Assembly (NCBI GenBank): GCA_940671915.1
Contig: CALNVZ010003430.1
Coordinates: forward strand, 19,136,575-19,200,574
From: Paracentrotus lividus
Lineage: Eukaryota > Echinodermata > Echinoidea > Camarodonta > Echinidae
Reading direction: 5' to 3'
Length of the DNA stretch: 64,000 bases
Positions 12,208 through 23,639 of the stretch are shown here, piece after piece (position 1 is the stretch's first letter; every line of letters begins with the position of its first letter). A program made the position numbers and the translations under genes. The notes under the pieces were generated by a model that was not told the origin of the DNA, made no database searches, and saw only the letters and a list, made by a program, of their open reading frames with translations.

Positions 12208-12865
12208 GATAAACTTAGTTTATCGCCGATAAACTCAGTTTATCGACCGATAAACTAAGTTTATCGTCTCGAAAAACTCTGTTTATCGACGATAAACTCA
12301 GTTTTTCGCCGATAAACTAAGTTTATCACTGAAAAACAAGGTTTCTCTCGAAAAACTCTGTTTATCATCGAAAAACTAAGTTTATCGCCGATAAACAGAG
12401 TTTTTCTTGATAAACTTAGTTTTTCACTTGAAAAGCAGAGTTTCTGGCGATAAACCTAGTTTTTCACGAAAAACTCTGTTTATCGGCGATAAACTCAGTT
12501 TATCGAGTGATAAACTTAGTTTTTCAAAAGACAATGTCGATAAACTTAGTTTTTCAACCGATAAACTGAGTTATCGGTGATAAACTAAGTTTATCTAATT
12601 TATGGTACGTTTGGCATGCCATAGGTCGCCGTTTGTACCATAAATTTGATAAACTTAGTTTATCGACCGAAAAACTAAGTTTATCGCTCGAAAAACTCTG
12701 TTTATCGGCGATAAACTTAGTTTTCAAAAGACAATGTCGATAAACTGAGTTTTTCGTTTGATAAACAGAGTTTTCAACTGATAAACTAAGTTTATCAAAT
12801 TCGATAAACTCAGTTTATCAAATTCGATAAACTCAGTTTATCGAATTCGATAAACACAGTTATTC
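12208..12865. repeat. Array of 17-bp palindromes, left arm
   Basis: Units fit GAWAAAC-NNN-GTTTWTC, for example GATAAACTTAGTTTATC at 12208-12224 and GATAAACTCAGTTTATC at 12228-12244. They are separated by 2-6 base spacers, often CG-containing. Arms are conserved while the central three bases vary (TTA, TCA, TAA, TCT, AGA, TGA, CTA). T/A swaps at arm position 3 often leave the two arms mismatched. The array is broken at about 12600-12648 by TIR-like sequence. Some units include ATAAACA, which fits a forkhead-factor consensus, but that may be chance. Confidence 0.9.
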
Positions 12866-12962
12866 ACTCTGTGTCGGTGTGGGGCGCCATTAAATCTCTA
12901 GCTCGATCTGTGTGCAAGCGCGATAGACGCGGGAAATTCATCGGAACGCAGTACATGCGGCG

Positions 12963-13592
12963 GTAAAACACCTATTGGTCTACAAACCTATTGGTCCACT
13001 AGCCAATAGGTCTACCTCCATTCGGTCTACACCCTAATGGTCCACTAACCATTTGGTCTACACCCGATTGGTCCATAACAATTGGTCTACAACCAATTGG
13101 TCCACTCACCAGTTGGTCTACATCCTATTGGTCCACTCACCAGTTGGTCTACATCCAATTGCGTCCACTCACCAATTGGTCTACATCCAATTGGTCACTC
13201 ACCAGTTTGTCTACATCCAATTGGTCCACTCACCAATGGTCTACATCCAATTGGTCCACTCACCAGTTGGTCTACATCCAATTGGTCCACTCACCAATTG
13301 GTCTACATCCAATTGGTCCACTCACCAATTGGTCTACATCCAATTGGTCCACTCACCAGTTTGTCTACATCCAATTGGTCCACTCACCAGTGGTCTACAT
13401 CCATTGGTCCACTCACCAGTTGGTCTACATCCAATTGGTCCACTCACCAGTTGGTCTACATCCAATTGGTCCACTCACAGTTTGTCTACATCCAATTGCT
13501 CCACTCACCAATTGGTCTACATCCAATTGGTCACTCACCAATTGGTCTACATCCAATTGCTCCACTCACCAATTGGTCTACAACAATAACTG
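12963..13592. repeat. 31-bp minisatellite with paired CCAATTGG palindromes
   Basis: The unit is CCAATTGG + TCTACAT + CCAATTGG + TCCACTCA, 31 bases, with point changes and 1-base indels. Earlier units (12963-13080) are more divergent. Because 31 is not a multiple of three and the unit lacks stops, long frames appear in all three forward frames (about 13053-13627). They are an artefact of the repeat and not genes. Inverted degenerate units recur at about 14690-14755. Confidence 0.95.
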
Positions 13593-13799
13593 ATCCGCTA
13601 ACCATGTTGTTATCAATTCTTCAGTAGGGAGTGGCAGACATAATATTTTTAAGGGGGGGGGCTACGTGAGGGAGTTGGTGTAATTTTTTTCGGAACTTCG
13701 GCCGTCATACATCAGCCAAAAATTGAGCAAAAAATTAAAACAAAAAACCCCTAAAAATATTGAAAAAATACATGATTTGAGCCGATTGACCATCTTATA

Positions 13800-14360
13800 C
13801 TACCCCACTAGCGGATCTAGGGGGGACGAGGGGCCGTACCCCCCCCCAGCCCTATTGGCGGCGCAAAAAGGGGGGAAGAGAAGAAAAAAGCAGAGAAAGG
13901 GAAAGGAAAAGGGAAGAGAGAAAAAGAAAGAAGAGAGAAGAGAGAAAGAAGATGTAAAGTAAAAACAGTACTAAAAAAAAAGGAAAATAAAGCTAGGTCG
14001 TAGATTTTCGCTCGCGCTTCGCGCTCGCATTGTTTACTTAGATCAGTAGGGCTATCTTTAATAAGCAGGCACCCCCCCCAAAAAAAAAAATATATATATA
14101 TATATAATAAAATGCACTGTTTTCAGGTTTATAATATCCAAAAGTTTCGGCTCGCGCTTAACGCTCGCATTTCATTAAAAAAAAAACACACATTAGCTTG
14201 TTCATGAAATTTGAAAAGAAACAGGTTTTTCAAATTCAATTTCTATAGACTTATGACACCCCCCCCCCCCCAGAGCCTAGGTCTCCAAGCTGTTCATCGA
14301 GGAAAATTTTGATGAAGAATTTTCCCGCTGCCCCCCCCCCCTATTGGAGAATGCGGATCC
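13800..14360. repeat. GGATC / poly-C dispersed repeat
   Basis: It begins GCGGATCTAGGGGGGACGAG near 13810 and ends near GCGGATCCGCGCCC (about 14352), with several C-runs of 8-12 between and a purine-rich AAG/GAG stretch at 13875-13960. Similar GGATC-plus-poly-G/C sequence occurs near 22884-23115, 24650-24850 and 47690-48075, so this looks like a dispersed family. Two GCTCGCGCTTCGCGCTCGC-like inverse-repeat patches (near 14009 and 14150) lie inside. Confidence 0.5.
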
Positions 14361-14867
14361 GCGCCCTGTATCCCTATATTGATTTATGAGCTCGTGCAGG
14401 GTTGGCCGAAGGCTGGAAAATTTTGAAAAGTTACCCCCCCCCCCCTGCTTATTGCTCGTCCAGCGTGACGCTCCAAATTAATTTTCAAATTGAGAAACAT
14501 GAAAAAAGGGCTAATATGATTAAATAAGCTGATATAACCATGACCTAATGGTTGGCCGAAATTTCAACCCCCTCCCCCCGGAAGGTCACCATATATGAGA
14601 GCAATAGGGGTATATAGGGTGAGGTCGCTCGATCGGCAATTACTAGTCCAATTCATGAATTATAAGACAAGGATGCGTAGTACATGCATCCAATTGGATG
14701 TGGACCAAACACCTAGTAGACCAATGGTTGTGGACCAAATGCCTAGTAGAAGTACAGGCGAACGTCGACAACGCACATGCGATATATATGTGGTTTCCCA
14801 TATATGCACGTACTACATGTTGTATGTTGCCACAGCGCCCACTATTGTTAAAGCTTAATAACCGTGT

Positions 14868-15436
14868 TTATCGAATTCCGATAAACTTAGTTTTTCGGTC
14901 GATAAACTGAGTTTATCAAAAACTCTGCTTATCAAGTGATAAACTGTGTTTATCGGTTGATAAACAGAGTTTTTCGAAAAACGTGTTTATCGAATTGAAA
15001 AACTAAGTTTATCGAATTGAAAACTCAGTTTATCGAGTGATAAACTTGTTTTTCGGTCGATAAACAAAGTTTTTCGATAAAGAATTGATAAACAGAGTTT
15101 ATCAAGAAACTCTGTTTTCAAGAGAAAAGCAGAGTTTTTCGAGAAAACTCTGTTTATCAGCGATAAACTGAGTTTTTCAATTTGATAAACAGAGTTTATC
15201 AAGAAACTCTGCTTTTCAAGTGAAAAACTAAGTTTATCAAGAAAAACTCTGTTTATCGGCGATAAACTTAGTTTTTCGGTGATAAACAGAGTTTTTCGAG
15301 AGAAACCTTGTTTTTCAAGTGATAAACTGAGTTTATCGGCGAAAAACTGAGTTTATCGTCGATAAACAGAGTTTTTCGAGCGATAAACTTAGTTTATCGT
15401 CGATAAACTGAGTTTATCGGCGATAAATAAGTTATC
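14868..15436. repeat. Array of 17-bp palindromes, right arm
   Basis: The same GAWAAAC-NNN-GTTTWTC unit as the left arm, more than 20 units in about 570 bases, running to the right TIR. Some units are truncated. Minus-strand frames across it (SLDKLSF-type peptides) are repeat translations. Confidence 0.9.
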
Positions 15437-15468
15437 GGATTATGGTACAAACGGCTTGCCATTACGTA

Positions 15469-17129
15469 CCCGCCAGCTCCTTATGATGAAGTAACATAGT
15501 CGCATCAGGTACTTAGTACGTGGTATGCATTTTACTTGTTTAGCTTAACAGAGATGTGCTCTTTCGGGGGAACCGATATTCTTGAATAAGACGGGCCTTT
15601 TCTTATATAAAGATTTATACAACCTTTAAGTAGTATCAACCACGCATTAGTTGGCACTTCAGTGGCATGTATTTCGTAACATGTAACTGCGATCATAAAA
15701 GAGTTGTTTCTTTTTGCTTCGCTTTAAAAAAAAAAGAGAGAAAAAGAAAGAAATTATGGGCGCTATGAAGATTTACTGGTATCGTTCTCTACCTTTCACG
15801 TTTTAACGAAATGATTTCCGCGATCCAATGATATTATTTTGTTTGATTGAATGCATTGCGAAACGTCAAATACCTTTTGTCTACTATGATCGTTAATCAA
15901 GTAAACATTGGATTTGCTACACTCAGCAAGGACCTTAACTATTTAGACCTCGTATCTTAATAATAGTTTTGTCCTTTCTCATGTCTCTTTCGAAACGTGC
16001 TTATACGAGTAAGCATTCTCTGATTATGAAGGATATAGCAAATGTATATAATAATCTTTATACATATGCTATGGTTACGAATTGTATTTTACGTATTTTT
16101 TATCATTATTATTTATTTCTAAGGGGCATTATTACTATTTCAATGAAATGTGTCTATTCATATTACAGTTGTACTTATGAACTTATATATCTTTCATCCT
16201 GTTTCGAAAGGTTTTTAAAAGCACTAAGACTGTTTATAATAATAATAATAATATCGTTTTATTTACCCAGGGTAGCCACTTCAGTTCTGACAACTGTTCT
16301 CCCAGCGGGCCCTGCATGATGTTATTATTACCCCCAAGCTCCTTGTTAAAAGGCAACTTTAGGTACCATTTGTGTAAGTCTTTGGTATGACTCGGCCGGG
16401 TTTCGAACTCTTATTATAGAGAAGGACAAAATACTTAATTTTTATGTTCTAAATTAATGTGACATGCAAAGGGTTAATGATATGAATTGTGCTGGTTCAT
16501 ATTGACGAAATAGCAGATAATGTTTCCCATACTTTGCCCTTCGTTTATTTTTTACTTCAATGGTGATATTATTTTCCGTACTATCATATTACTTTCAGCA
16601 TTAGGTCCCGGATATCGGGGGTAAACCAATCGTAGTGTTTGGTGAAGTATGGGGTTCAAATTGCACGGAGCTTTCTGGCCTTAGAAACACACAAACGAGA
16701 GTAATTTTCACCAATTAATGAGAGCGGATAGTCAGTTGGTAATGGTAAAGAAGAAGAACGCCCGCCAGCAACCATATCCTTGTAAAATAGGGCAGTATTA
16801 CGCTGGTTTTCGCAAGCAATTCACCGCATCAAATAGCAATTATTGAAGTGCAAGCGTGGATCTGTTAAAACAACCACGTGAACTTGCAATAAAAAGCCCA
16901 CTGGGTTCATGGGAAGTGGAGATACTGAGCATACCCATTGCACGCAATGATGAACAGATAGCGTTTCACGCTACACTGGCAATAAATTTTTAGTTATGGA
17001 GAAGAAATTGGCGCGTATGTATACATAGTGTTTTGTTACTTAAGGCCGAATAGATAAACATGAGCATGATGGGTGTCTGGTTGATAAAATTGTACATTGA
17101 CTCCCACTTTCACTGACATCCACCACTTA

Positions 17130-17168
<39 letters not shown>

Positions 17169-17391
17169 CGCCTCTTTCATGGTATATGTATGGCTATCTC
17201 TCCTTTAAACTCTCTCTCCCTGATTCTCTATTTTATATTATCTCGTCATGTGCCCCCTTTATACATTTCTCGTTTTATAAATGATTCTACTCGTATTTGC
17301 CTTCAACAACTCTTCCATCTGTATCGCTATCTCCCCCTTCATTTTAGCTCCTGATATTACGTTTCACATTTGGGTTTAACTTTTTATTTGC

Positions 17392-17395
<4 letters not shown>
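15469..17395. other. Intronic AT-rich stretch with one SINE-like element
   Basis: No exon is recognised. A SINE-like repeat (16235-16410, minus) and a CT tract (about 17131-17165) are the only structured features seen. Confidence 0.5.
16235..16410 (-). repeat. SINE-like element, minus strand
   Basis: Read on the minus strand it starts at GAGTTCGAAACCCGG (about 16396-16410), similar to a tRNA B box and T arm. It runs through GCTTGGGGGTAATAATAAC and GCCCGCTGGGAGAACAGTTG and ends GTGGCTACCCTGGGTAAAT followed by a (TTA)n tail (16235-16253). A tRNA-like head, a body and a microsatellite tail fit a SINE. The 3' part reminds me of deuterostome SINEs, but I cannot confirm the family. No A box is seen, so the 5' end is probably truncated. 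Confidence 0.5.

Positions 17396-17428
<33 letters not shown>
17396..17428. repeat. (TA)n microsatellite
   Basis: About 16 TA units directly beside the hammerhead-like fragment at 17473-17502. Such tails often accompany Penelope-like elements. Confidence 0.95.
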
Positions 17429-17431
<3 letters not shown>

Positions 17432-17472
17432 AAATACAATTTGAATGAAAAACCGAAGAGATAAAATATTTT

Positions 17473-17502
17473 CCGATATTTCGGGCATAGCCCTTTGTCA
17501 AG
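17473..17502 (-). ncRNA. Hammerhead-like motif of a Penelope-type fragment
   Basis: On the minus strand the sequence reads CTTGACAAAGGGC-TATG-CCCGAAATATCGG. A GGGC/CCC stem sits between a CTGANGA-like box (here TTGACAA) and a CGAAA box. This resembles the hammerhead ribozyme cores reported in Penelope-like retroelements, but the first box departs from CUGAUGA, so activity is doubtful. Sequence to 17429 (CTCTTCGGTTTTTCATTC) and the adjacent (TA)n are probably part of the same dispersed repeat. Confidence 0.35.
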
Positions 17503-17574
17503 GAATGACAAATTTATTAAGTGTCAACTTCATAATCACAAAATGCAAAAACGCGCCAAAAAAAGGTAGTAGTA

Positions 17575-17799
17575 GTAGCATTAGTAGCATAGTAGCATTA
17601 ATATATATAATATTATAATATATATATATATATATATAATATATATATTATATATATATATATATAAGGGCAACTCTTTTTTAGTTAAATTTTGAAAGAA
17701 ATTGGGAAGAGAATAATAGTAGACGTAGCTCAAATCAAAGTTCCCCAGAGCTATCCTCCCTTTTTTAATATTTTTGTGAGATCGAAAAAAATACTAATT

Positions 17800-17850
<51 letters not shown>
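17575..17850. repeat. AT-rich simple repeats
   Basis: GTAGTAGTAGC-type triplets (about 17566-17600) are followed by imperfect (TA)n to 17666 and a clean (TA)n at 17806-17850, then (CAA)n to about 17884. They account for the IYIYIY frame here. Confidence 0.9.
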
Positions 17851-17854
<4 letters not shown>

Positions 17855-17884
17855 TACATAAAACAAAACAACAACAACAACAAC

Positions 17885-19380
17885 AGCACTAGTATTATTG
17901 AATTTCCAGGCATATTATTACCTCTATGGAACAGTTTCCTCTACAAATCGCCATAAAGTATAATGAGATGAGATAATGACATGTGAACGAATACAGCTGA
18001 AGGTCGCAAAATAATGTAACACCTCATTAATATTGTATACACATACTACAATGATAGGTAAAATGATATATTGATATTCGGACCGTTATTCGGGGCTGAG
18101 CACCATTAAGTATTGGAACAAATGGGGATTGATCGAGACAAATGTCATTTCCCCATAGTAGCATTAATTGTTGAATTAATAATAAAACAGGTTTTGATAT
18201 AGGAGATGTTCTAGAAGCCTCGAGTAATCAGCTGAGGTCAGAGTCTGTACAAAGTTATTATGAACATAATGAACGATGTAATCAAAGGGATTAATTTTGG
18301 GAGAGATTGAGCTTTGGATATGAAATACCTTGTCAGTAGAAATAAATTTAAGTAGATATGATAAACTTACATTATTCTAAGCTCTAAAAAACATTGCGTC
18401 ACGTGAGTGATTTAAACCATTTTTAACATACGTAAACGTTTCTTTTTATAACGTTTTAATTTTTTATGGTTCTTAAATTAAAACAATTTGGTGAAAAAAA
18501 ATTAAACTTCAGTTCTTCTTGTTGTTTTGTTTTGTTTTTGTTTTTTATTTTTGTTTTTTTATTTTTGTTAGACCTTTTTTTTGGGGGGGGGGCATAAATT
18601 TGCAATTTTGTTTATAACATGTATAATGCATTTTGTACAGTTTAATTCATAATATGAAAATCTTCTTTCTTTCATTTTTTCAAGATTGCTGGAGTAAAAT
18701 AAAAACATAATTAGAGTCAAGTTTAGGATTTAAAAAAAAAATTATACCCTTGGAAAATGGCACATTAAATATTTTTACCACACCATATTATACTCTCGAT
18801 ACCGTTTTCGTATACTTGTGTATACGCATGTACTCTAATGGCGATCGCAAAAAGTGCGAGAAACTGTTGAAATTGCAATGAAGTAGATAAAAACTCACTG
18901 ACCGTAAAAATAAAATCGTCAAAAATGGGTCAAGAATACCTGCAATTCAATGACATCACCTTATCATATTTCAAAGAGTGATACTATAAGGTGGATCGCA
19001 GAGACACCATGGAAAGTACGTGCGCCATAGGTGATGTGGGGCTTACCGGGTATGAATATTGAAAGCGCATCCATTTCCTGTTTCCGAACTCAATTTTGAA
19101 GTGGATATTCGCAGCCGATGTGGCTCCACCAACATGGTATGATGCGGAAAATGTGAGAGAGGAAGATAGAAAGAGAGAGAGAGAGAGATGAGTATCAAAA
19201 AATAAAAGAGATGGAAAAAAAAAGATATCGTAAGAGAGAAATATATATATACGGACAGAAAGATAAAGAGAGAGGGGGAGCAGAGGCATATATAGTAACT
19301 TATTATAAAGATAGTCAGTATTTTGAATTATTTACCAAATAACTCCACCACCACCCCTCTCTTCATATTCCACCCCCTTC
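17885..19380. other. Intronic stretch, nothing recognised
   Basis: AT-rich sequence with TTTTG runs and a poly-G run near 18582-18591, and GA-rich simple sequence at about 19165-19275. I see no exon, RNA gene or bounded repeat. Confidence 0.5.
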
Positions 19381-19384
19381 CCCA

Positions 19385-19386
<2 letters not shown>

Positions 19387-19476
<90 letters not shown>

Positions 19477-19579
19477 GTCTCTGTCTGTCTGTCTCTCTCT
19501 CTCTCCCTGTCTCTCTCTCTTTCTGGCTCTCTCTGGCTCCCTCTCTGTCTCTCTGTCTCTCTCTATCTCTCTCTGTCTG

Positions 19580-19613
<34 letters not shown>

Positions 19614-19616
19614 TCA
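19387..19616. repeat. Compound CT / CA / CTGT microsatellite
   Basis: (CT)n is followed by (CA)n (about 19415-19446), then a long CT tract interrupted by CTGT and CTGG units. It generates SLSLSL and RERERE frames on opposite strands, which are not genes. Confidence 0.95.
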
Positions 19617-20104
19617 TTATTACACTCTCTTTGACATTTGGGTTGATGCTATGAGTTCAATGGCCCTACCTTTTGGAACCATGCGTCGCTCCTCCCATCT
19701 CCCTGTTGGGACAACAAACTCATCTTCATCACAACTATGACTGTATATCTTGCATAATGAGTCACATATTATTATCATTACCTTTCAAAAAAATACAGAC
19801 AATTCTAGAGAATGGTATATTCTGGGGCTATGAGCGAGAATGCATGCCTTTGAAATGTTTGATCAGCTCACTAAGAAGCAAACAGTGGATCCTAATTAAT
19901 CATGGAGACTGGATGAATTGTTTGAATAGACCGCCATCTTGCTCCAAGGAAAATTGCTTTGATGCATAGATCTTACAATCGTTGATTGGTCTTCGGTCTA
20001 CCTACTTACTTACTTACCATGATTAGCTTCGAATGGTGCTACCCACAGGCGTCTATCAATGATGGCATGGCATCCGCTTTTCTTTTTGCTTGTTTGTTTC
20101 GTTT

Positions 20105-20372
20105 TCCTTAAAAAGAGAGAGAGAGAGAAACAAAACATAATACCCACACTCCATTCGTTCTCTTTCTAGACTGAGTAGGCCTATTATATCCGCGATATGC
20201 ACCCAATTATCCATATTTCGTATTTTTTTATTTAATTTTATTGAGTCGTTATTGTTTTTATTTTTATTTTATTTCTTCATGTTCTCTTCTTTTTCTTTTT
20301 TTTTCTTTAAAAAAACGATAAACAAAACATAGTACCAACCCTCTTTTTTTTTTCCTTTCTAGACTGTGTGAG
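20105..20372. repeat. Imperfect direct duplication of about 200 bases
   Basis: The block AAACAAAACATA-N-TACC followed by CTTTCTAGACTG occurs at about 20127-20172 and again at about 20320-20368, in each case after a poly-T/TTAAAAA tract. It looks like an old local duplication. Nothing coding. Confidence 0.5.
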
Positions 20373-21203
20373 CTTATTTTATAGGTGTTTATGTATGTAT
20401 GTACGTATGTATGTATGTATGTTTTTGTATTATTTTTTATTTTGTATTTCTTAAAAAAAAAAAAAATAAAACATTCAAGGCGAAAGCTCATCATTATGAT
20501 TCTTCCCCAAAATTTCATTCGAGTGAAGTTTGGAAGACTTTTAGATCACATAGCCCACACATTTGACATAGCTCTCTCGAACTTTCCACAAATTACTCTA
20601 AGAGAGGGAATTGTATACTTTGGCTTTGCAAAGGTTATCCTTTGCTTTTACCATGTCTGCCTATATAGTTATTATTGTACTTCGTTACATATGCCACTCG
20701 CATTTATCATGTCATTACAAGTGAATATGAGACTGCATAAACACTTGAAAACAGTTATATGATTGGATGTCAGTCGACTCATACTTACACTGTCAATATC
20801 AAATATTCTATGTGACTAGATTCCGTCTTGGAAATGTTAGGAGACGTATATTATCCCTAGAGCTCACGGGCATTTCATAGAATGAAATGGATCTTGGTAT
20901 ACGAATGACAAGTTTTCATTGTCCATAATTTGCTTTGATTTCTGTGCAAGAGTTCAATGTATATCTAATACGCAATGAAAATGCATTCAGCAGTCTTGGG
21001 AGAGGTATTCAAGATTTGACATAAAAATAACCTCACTTTCCGAGAAGAGCACAAATATACATGTAATTACACCGGACGACTACCTGTGAATTATAATTAA
21101 GATCCTGTTGAACTTATCAATAGCCATAAAACACACTGAAATTTGATTCTGAATATGGTTTAATTTCTTATGGTATATAATAATTATGTGTCAGCATTAT
21201 AGA
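20373..21203. other. Intronic stretch, nothing recognised
   Basis: GTAT-rich simple sequence lies at about 20390-20422 and an A-run at 20453-20466. No gene or bounded repeat is recognised in the rest. Confidence 0.5.
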
Positions 21204-22182
21204 TAGGGGAGAGCGGGGTTATATGGAACATTTTTCACAAAAATGGCCGTAAAACAAAAGCGAATTTATTTCAAGAAACAATAAACAATCAGCTTGAGTG
21301 TATTCTGTATGCTACAAATGTACCCCATAAATTCTTAAAATTAGTGATGGTTCCGGAAAAAATCATCTTCACAGACCATGTCAAGTGTTCAACTAACCCC
21401 AGACACGGGGTTAGTTGGAACAAGGTATGGGGTTAAGTTGAAACATTGTGCATTATATCATATTAAATTATATTTAAAATACCTGCAACATTATTGCATG
21501 GGTTCAGCTAACTTGCTTTATTGATTCCAATCAAAATATTAAAGATTTGTGTTCAATTTTTTTGTTAACTTCATGTTTTATTTCACTTGATAGCTCCACT
21601 CACATATAGATATTTCTGAAGTCCTGTGAAGTAGCATTCTGCAATATACTTTGTCAAAACCAAAATAAAATTGTCCAATGTGCTCTAATATACATGATTA
21701 GAATATTTTCGAACACTTCATTGAATTATATGATTTTTATTTTTTTATTCTGCTGAAACCTATTATTAGTACAATGTTCCAACTAACCCGTTCAAAATGT
21801 CCAACTAACCCCAGATGCCCATTTGACATTTGTAAGCTTACAGCACAAAAGAGGGACAACAACATGCCATATATTTAACCTTGTTTTGTAGTTTGGTATA
21901 ACTGTTTGTTTATATCAAAAACTGGCCAACTTAATTTATGATCTTTTCTGAGATAATAAAACATTTGTAAAAATGACAAAAATTTACTCAGAAGGTGAAA
22001 AACAAACATTGCTTTCTAACTTCGCGAGGCTTGGAGCATGTTGTGCTATCTAAAATGTGGTGGATGGCAGTTGCTAATAGCAACAACCTAGAGTTAATTG
22101 CGATAAAATATATTTATAGACGTTCCAGAAAATTACAATGTTTCAACTAACCCCGTGTTCCAACTAACCCCACTCTCCCCTA
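21204..22182. mobile_element. TIR element, family B2 (relative of the nested element)
   Basis: The left end TAGGGGAGAGCGGGGTTA (21204-21221) and right end (22165-22182) are inverse repeats with one mismatch, both bounded by TA. The first nine bases equal those of the nested element at 2687, so the two are probably related families. The motif GGGGTTAGTTGGAAC or its inverse recurs about eight times (near 21388, 21405, 21427, 21776, 21799, 22139 and 22157). It has no coding capacity and is non-autonomous. Confidence 0.85.
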
Positions 22183-22880
22183 TATAATTAAAAAACCCAG
22201 AGTGAAAATGATGTCATTCCGGGTCGATTAGGGCCATAAGCCATTAAGGGAATATTATATCGCCAAATATTCTTGTACGGCCCCAATTGACTCGGAGTGA
22301 TGTATGGCCCAAATGAACCCCAAAATGAGATAATTTTAACCCTTTTGGGGACATTGCCTTTTTTGTTTACGTAATGAAATAGCAGAATCTTGACGGCAAT
22401 GCGAAAGGGGATTGTTTTCAAGAAATCATTTATTATAATTCTGTATTGTTTTATTACTTTTACTATATTAGCTTGTAATAACCTTGCACCATAAATAGTA
22501 ATTACTATCATTATCATAATTTTGTCATTAATATGATCAAATAAACTTGATTCTATTACTAATTTTCATTTCCTATCCTTAATGCACACATCGAAAAATT
22601 TTCCAATTGAATATACATATTACTTTATAACCAGCTGTCAGGGTATACTTGGAAGATCGATACCCTATGTAACAGGTGAATTGCACATGTTCATATCTTT
22701 TTATGAATTATGTAGGCCTATATAATCTGTTATGGACATACTGCAGTGGTTGCACAGATTTGCAGGAAAAGACCGGCAGGAAGACAAAACATATTCCCAC
22801 TTCCGATATAAGGAAGAAACAGATACTTATCTTGTTCGATTGGGATTATTATTAAAAGCAGTCAGGTCTGTAAAGTACAG
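22183..22880. other. Intronic stretch, possible repeat 3' end
   Basis: No gene. The run CACCATAAATAGTAATTACT followed by AATAAACTTGATTCTATT (about 22488-22557) has the look of a LINE 3' end, but no coding part precedes it and I do not insist on it. Confidence 0.3.
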
Positions 22881-23120
22881 TGGTGAATCTACGGGGGAAG
22901 GCGAGTAGGAATCAACACCCCCCCCCCTTGGGTTGCGAAGTGCATTTTAAAAATACCATAATGCGTGTACAGACCCACACAGTATAGAGCATGTATGATG
23001 CAATGAAAACATGACCTCGGTTGTTCAAAATGGCCACAGACAAAAAAAAGTCTGACTCTTCCCTACTCATTGTGGTAAACCCCTCCCCCATGACACCAAA
23101 TAACAAGATCCGCCCCTGTA
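22880..23120. repeat. GGATC / poly-C dispersed repeat, second locus
   Basis: GTGAATCTACGGGGGAAGG (about 22881) and ACAAGATCCGCCCCTGTAC (about 23103) act as imperfect inverse ends around a C9 run at 22919-22927. The arrangement is the same as near 13800 and 24650. Confidence 0.4.
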
Positions 23121-23639
23121 CTATTAGAACGTTCAACATAATGATTATAATTTATATCATTATACAATCACTCCTTACCGTAGGACTACATCATAGATAT
23201 CCATGGTATTTTCAAAATGCATAAAACTTAAATTGCAGAAACATTTTAACATTTAAATGCTTTAGAAAATATGTGAATCTAAATTTTTCAATCATTGGCC
23301 TATCCTTTATTAATGCTTTCGTATTTGGTAATGTCTGCAATGATTGTAAGATGTTTTGTAAACCCACATTGCGTAGCAACAAAGCATTTTCAAAAGTCGT
23401 ACAAGTTGATAAATTGGTTTCGATCATATTATTTATGTTGAAAGCGCTCGACATTACAATTATAAACTGTGTCACGTTGTATTATTTACGAGTCAGGTAA
23501 TGCATCTGTTAATGAGACCATTAACAGAAACATCACGTTCTTAATGTTTCGAAGCACAAACCTTTTGAAGACGTGGAAAGGAGCTGAATTGACCTCTGTC
23601 GTGTCTGTGAGAGAAAAAAAAATGAATAAGGATTTTGAA

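Larger units (their letters stand above)
12174..15468. mobile_element. 3.3-kb TIR element made of palindrome arrays (family D)
   Basis: A perfect 26-bp terminal inverted repeat begins ATGGCAAGCCGTTTGTACCA at 12181 and its inverse ends at 15462. TACGTA flanks both sides (12174-12179, with one extra T, and 15463-15468), a possible 6-bp target duplication. TACGTA is itself a palindrome, so this is weak. Next to each end lie long arrays of 17-bp palindromes. The centre holds a 31-bp minisatellite, inverted degenerate units of it near 14690-14755, and poly-C-rich sequence. An imperfect internal end (TATGGTACGTTTGGCATGCC, about 12602-12623) and a restart near 12630 suggest a smaller unit, 12181-12623, nested or tandem in it. 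No transposase frame is seen. Confidence 0.75.

Noticed and set aside
13053..13627. Three overlapping forward open frames of 149-181 codons
   Set aside because: All are translations of the same 31-bp minisatellite in three phases, and the unit simply lacks stop codons.
12181..15462. CRISPR-like reading of the regularly spaced palindromes
   Set aside because: Spacers are only 2-6 bases and the arrays sit within TIRs in a eukaryotic genome. There are no cas genes or unique 25-40 base spacers.
19323..19634. Serine/leucine and RERE-type frames on opposite strands
   Set aside because: They are direct products of the CT/CA microsatellite.
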